Origin: Legionellales bacterium | GTDB lineage: Bacteria > Pseudomonadota > Gammaproteobacteria > Legionellales > Legionellaceae | Reading direction: 5' to 3' | NCBI GenBank assembly: GCA_003489505.1 | Contig: DNMA01000144.1 | Location: forward strand, 1-8,541 | DNA length: 8,541 nt | Part shown: piece by piece, positions 6,343 to 8,541 of the stretch | Numbering within the stretch: position 1 is the first letter of the stretch | Layout of the letters: each line of letters begins with the position of its first letter | Notes under the pieces: model-generated | The model's input: only the letters and a program-made list of their open reading frames with translations | Told to the model about the DNA's origin: nothing | Databases searched by the model: none | Translations under genes and position numbers: made by a program

Positions 6343-8145
6343 ACTTGGTGCATTTTCATTGGCTTTAGATTCTGCACTTCTAAATAATGTGTTTTGCTTG
6401 TCTTTTTTCCAATGTTGGTAGGCCGAACGCACATCATCAAAGTCTTGTTCTTTAGTTTCAACTCTAAGGGGCGTCATAGGGGTTGAGCTAAGATTTGCAA
6501 TCGCTACAGCATCAGGTTTTCTTTCTGGCCTTTGCTCTGGTAGCATGTGTAGAATTTTTTGAAGCTTTCGGATGGGATTAAATTTTTTAGCAGGTTTTTC
6601 ACCTTGTTCCAGGGCTTGAATCAGTTCTGGATAGAGATAATTTTTAATAACTAAAACTAAATTTTCTTCGCTTGTCATTTTTTTATCAGCAATGGTATTC
6701 AAATGAAGATGAAGCGTTTCATTGTTGATGAGTAATTTTTCTAAATCTATTTGAACTTGTGCTTCATCAATGGTCTCATCTAAAATATGTTGCATATAAA
6801 GTTTTAAAAGCGTTAAATTGGCACTGATATCAGCTTTTAAAAGCATTTTCTCAATAGAATGAATATGAATAAATTTGAGAGAGTCCAGTAGATGCAGTGT
6901 TTCAATGATTTGTTCATAACTTTCATCGTCAGAAAGGAAAGCTAAACGAGTATGAAAAGCTTCCAGCTCCGCATCGGTTTTTAAATTGATATCGGCAAAA
7001 ATTGACAGCATGCATAATAATTTCAAGGGATTTTGAATCAAATCCTGATAGGGTCCTTGATGAATCTTTAGTACTAAATTTTCAGCCCAGGCCAGGTGTC
7101 TGTGATGAATGATTTTATCCCAAATACAGACAAAAGCCTGTGGTTCTTGGGCATGAATCGATTTAATGACTGCAAGCATTTCTGGATGAATTTCAATGGT
7201 TTTATTGGGGGTTAATTCTACGCTAGACAAGCCGGGTGATGGAGACTGAAAAACTTGGTATAAGCTTTTGATGTTGGCAGCCTTGACCGAAGCTGCATCA
7301 GCCTTAAAGGTGGTATTGATAGCATTTAAGTAGGGCAGAAGCTCAGGTTTATCCACCAACATTTGTACCACTTCTGGTTGACTAGAGAAAGCTTGAAGTT
7401 GTTCGAAATAAGGGGCAATAAGGGAGCTATTTTTAATGATTTTAATAATTAAATCCAGTTGTGGCCCTTCTTGATTTTGTAGGATTTCCCATAAAGCCCA
7501 AATGCGACTGATATTATCTTTAGCGTTTTCTTCTTGAACATAATCTGATAATAAGGTTAAAGCCAATGTTTTAATAGAAGCATCGGCTGTTTCTGCCGCC
7601 CATATTTTTTTAAGTAAGCTTAAAATTTTTCGAACTGATTCAACATTTTCTTCTTGGCTTAAAAAGTCATGAAGAGGTTTGGCAGGCCCAAAGTCTTTTA
7701 AGGCTTGAGTAATTTTTAAGAAAGTATCATCATCTAATAAATTTTCGAGAATCAGATTATATAATTTGGTGTTTTTAGACCATACCTCAATTAAGGGCTG
7801 ATAACTATTTTCAATAGTTTTCATAGAGTTGTAAGCCAAATGTGCGCTATAAAACAGTGCCCCAGTTAAAAGACCTAAGCTAACAATTAAAAAGCCGGTT
7901 AAAAGCGAACTCAATAAAAGTGATGTGATTCCCCAAGATAACCACAAAGAGACAAATAAATTTGGGGTCACTGATAAAATGATGGCATAGACTTCACTCA
8001 CGATAATGGTTGAGATAAAAGAGCTCATTAACCAATTGTAGGTGCTCCATTCGCGAAGCCAAAGTACCATCCATGTATTTTTGTTTTGTTTTGACTCATC
8101 TAAGTCCTCGAGTAAAAAATCCTGCTCTTCAATTGTTTTCATCAT
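6325..8145 (-). CDS. Unrecognised membrane-anchored, largely alpha-helical protein
   Basis: A 606-residue protein of no family I recognise. An acidic, hydrophilic N-terminus (1-25) leads to a membrane domain: one hydrophobic segment at about 38-59 and a long one at 63-104 that is best read as two further helices. The remaining 500 residues are hydrophilic to amphipathic, rich in Leu, Glu, Lys and Asn, with no signal peptide, and look almost entirely helical, resembling HEAT/ARM-like or scaffold folds. The last 70 residues (about 535-606) are Pro/Ser/Lys-rich and probably disordered. No catalytic motif or Walker box is visible. CTCCTT at 8151-8156 (AAGGAG on this strand) supports the start at 8145 or the adjacent ATG at 8142. 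It is the second gene of a leftward pair, 16 bases after its partner, and overlaps the nuclease gene end by 18 bases. A secretion-system substrate or structural protein is possible but unsupported. Confidence 0.85.
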   Translation of the reverse strand: MMKTIEEQDFLLEDLDESKQNKNTWMVLWLREWSTYNWLMSSFISTIIVSEVYAIILSVTPNLFVSLWLSWGITSLLLSSLLTGFLIVSLGLLTGALFYSAHLAYNSMKTIENSYQPLIEVWSKNTKLYNLILENLLDDDTFLKITQALKDFGPAKPLHDFLSQEENVESVRKILSLLKKIWAAETADASIKTLALTLLSDYVQEENAKDNISRIWALWEILQNQEGPQLDLIIKIIKNSSLIAPYFEQLQAFSSQPEVVQMLVDKPELLPYLNAINTTFKADAASVKAANIKSLYQVFQSPSPGLSSVELTPNKTIEIHPEMLAVIKSIHAQEPQAFVCIWDKIIHHRHLAWAENLVLKIHQGPYQDLIQNPLKLLCMLSIFADINLKTDAELEAFHTRLAFLSDDESYEQIIETLHLLDSLKFIHIHSIEKMLLKADISANLTLLKLYMQHILDETIDEAQVQIDLEKLLINNETLHLHLNTIADKKMTSEENLVLVIKNYLYPELIQALEQGEKPAKKFNPIRKLQKILHMLPEQRPERKPDAVAIANLSSTPMTPLRVETKEQDFDDVRSAYQHWKKDKQNTLFRSAESKANENAPSLSPGV

Positions 8146-8150
8146 ATAAA

Positions 8151-8156
8151 CTCCTT
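8151..8156 (-). promoter_or_regulatory. Shine-Dalgarno site of the 606-residue gene
   Basis: AAGGAG on the minus strand, 5 bases before ATG 8145 and 8 bases before the next ATG at 8142. The second start has the better spacing, so the protein may be 605 residues. The site lies in the 16-base gap after the upstream gene, consistent with one transcript. Confidence 0.75.
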
Positions 8157-8161
8157 GTAGG

Positions 8162-8541
8162 TTAACGTATTGAAACGGTACTTCTTAATGTGAAATTAGG
8201 CATCTTCAGATCTTCAGGGGTAATGGCTTCATAAAAAAATGCCCCAAATGAAAGACATAAACTCGTGATTGAAATCATCAGACTATAAAACTGGCTCATG
8301 GCCAAAAATGCCCAAATGGTGTTGGCTAAGAAAATCATACCGACAATACATAAATTAGCTAAAGTCACTTGATAAATAAAATGGCTATTAAAAAGCGTGT
8401 TGGTGGTTGGTTTGGGCAGTGCATAATCAATATTTTCAACCAATAATTCAGGGGATTTAGAAGGTTTATCACCTGATTCATAGCGTGAAGTTTTGATAGG
8501 ATTTCTAGAATAAAAAAATGACGTATTAGAGGTTTTGTATT
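8162..8541 (-). CDS. Small membrane protein of unknown function (start outside window)
   Basis: The frame ends at TAA (8162-8164) and stays open to the right edge, so at least 125 codons are visible and the true start is not. A TTG at 8443 could start a 93-residue version, but the upstream codons continue without a stop and no ATG is present in them, so a longer protein is more likely. The visible part begins hydrophilic and Ser/Lys/Pro-rich (about 32 residues before the TTG). Two closely spaced membrane helices follow (about 22-50 and 52-72, counted from the TTG), ending in a polar tail of about 20 residues. I do not recognise it. The 16-base gap to the 606-residue membrane protein suggests they are co-transcribed and may work together at the inner membrane. 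Confidence 0.7.
   Translation of the reverse strand, partial: YKTSNTSFFYSRNPIKTSRYESGDKPSKSPELLVENIDYALPKPTTNTLFNSHFIYQVTLANLCIVGMIFLANTIWAFLAMSQFYSLMISITSLCLSFGAFFYEAITPEDLKMPNFTLRSTVSIR

Noticed and set aside
8444..8541. Reading the 93-residue minus-strand protein as complete from TTG 8443
   Set aside because: The frame continues without a stop to the window edge, so the TTG is probably internal.

Overview
The window is AT-rich DNA from a gammaproteobacterium. RuvB and the TolQ, TolR, TolA and TolB proteins read as close relatives of the E. coli proteins. Low GC, a short PAP2-type membrane protein, a periplasmic S1/P1 nuclease and large unrecognised helical membrane proteins would fit the Legionellales (Legionella/Coxiella relatives), but that placement is inference and no marker here proves it.

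Layout. Bases 1-103 probably hold the C-terminal end of an unidentified plus-strand gene. It converges with a minus-strand PAP2-like membrane protein gene (128-703). A divergent, AT-rich intergenic region (704-896) carries candidate promoters for both directions. From 897 to 6342 runs one compact plus-strand block of seven genes: ruvB, ybgC, tolQ, tolR, tolA, tolB and an S1/P1-type nuclease. Four of the six junctions are 4-base ATGA overlaps (ruvB-ybgC, ybgC-tolQ, tolR-tolA, tolB-nuclease); the other two gaps are 11 and 9 bases. This is almost certainly a single translationally coupled operon. From 8541 back to 6325 lie two minus-strand genes of unknown function, 16 bases apart: a small membrane protein whose start is outside the window, and a 606-residue protein with an N-terminal membrane domain and a long helical remainder.

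How the genes work together. TolQ-TolR form the proton-driven inner-membrane motor, TolA is the periplasm-spanning arm, TolB is the periplasmic beta-propeller that normally hands over to the outer-membrane lipoprotein Pal, and YbgC is the hotdog acyl-CoA thioesterase that habitually heads tol operons. RuvB is the Holliday-junction branch-migration motor. It stands here without ruvA or ruvC next to it. The usual tail of the operon (pal, then cpoB/ybgF) is missing; its place after tolB is taken by an exported zinc nuclease with a complete set of predicted metal ligands.

Most notable: (1) the nuclease occupies the pal position and overlaps tolB; (2) the nuclease and the 606-residue gene converge with an 18-base coding overlap, and the best intrinsic terminator for the leftward gene lies inside the nuclease coding sequence; (3) the two leftward genes are unrecognised. 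No CRISPR array, insertion sequence, tRNA or rRNA was seen.
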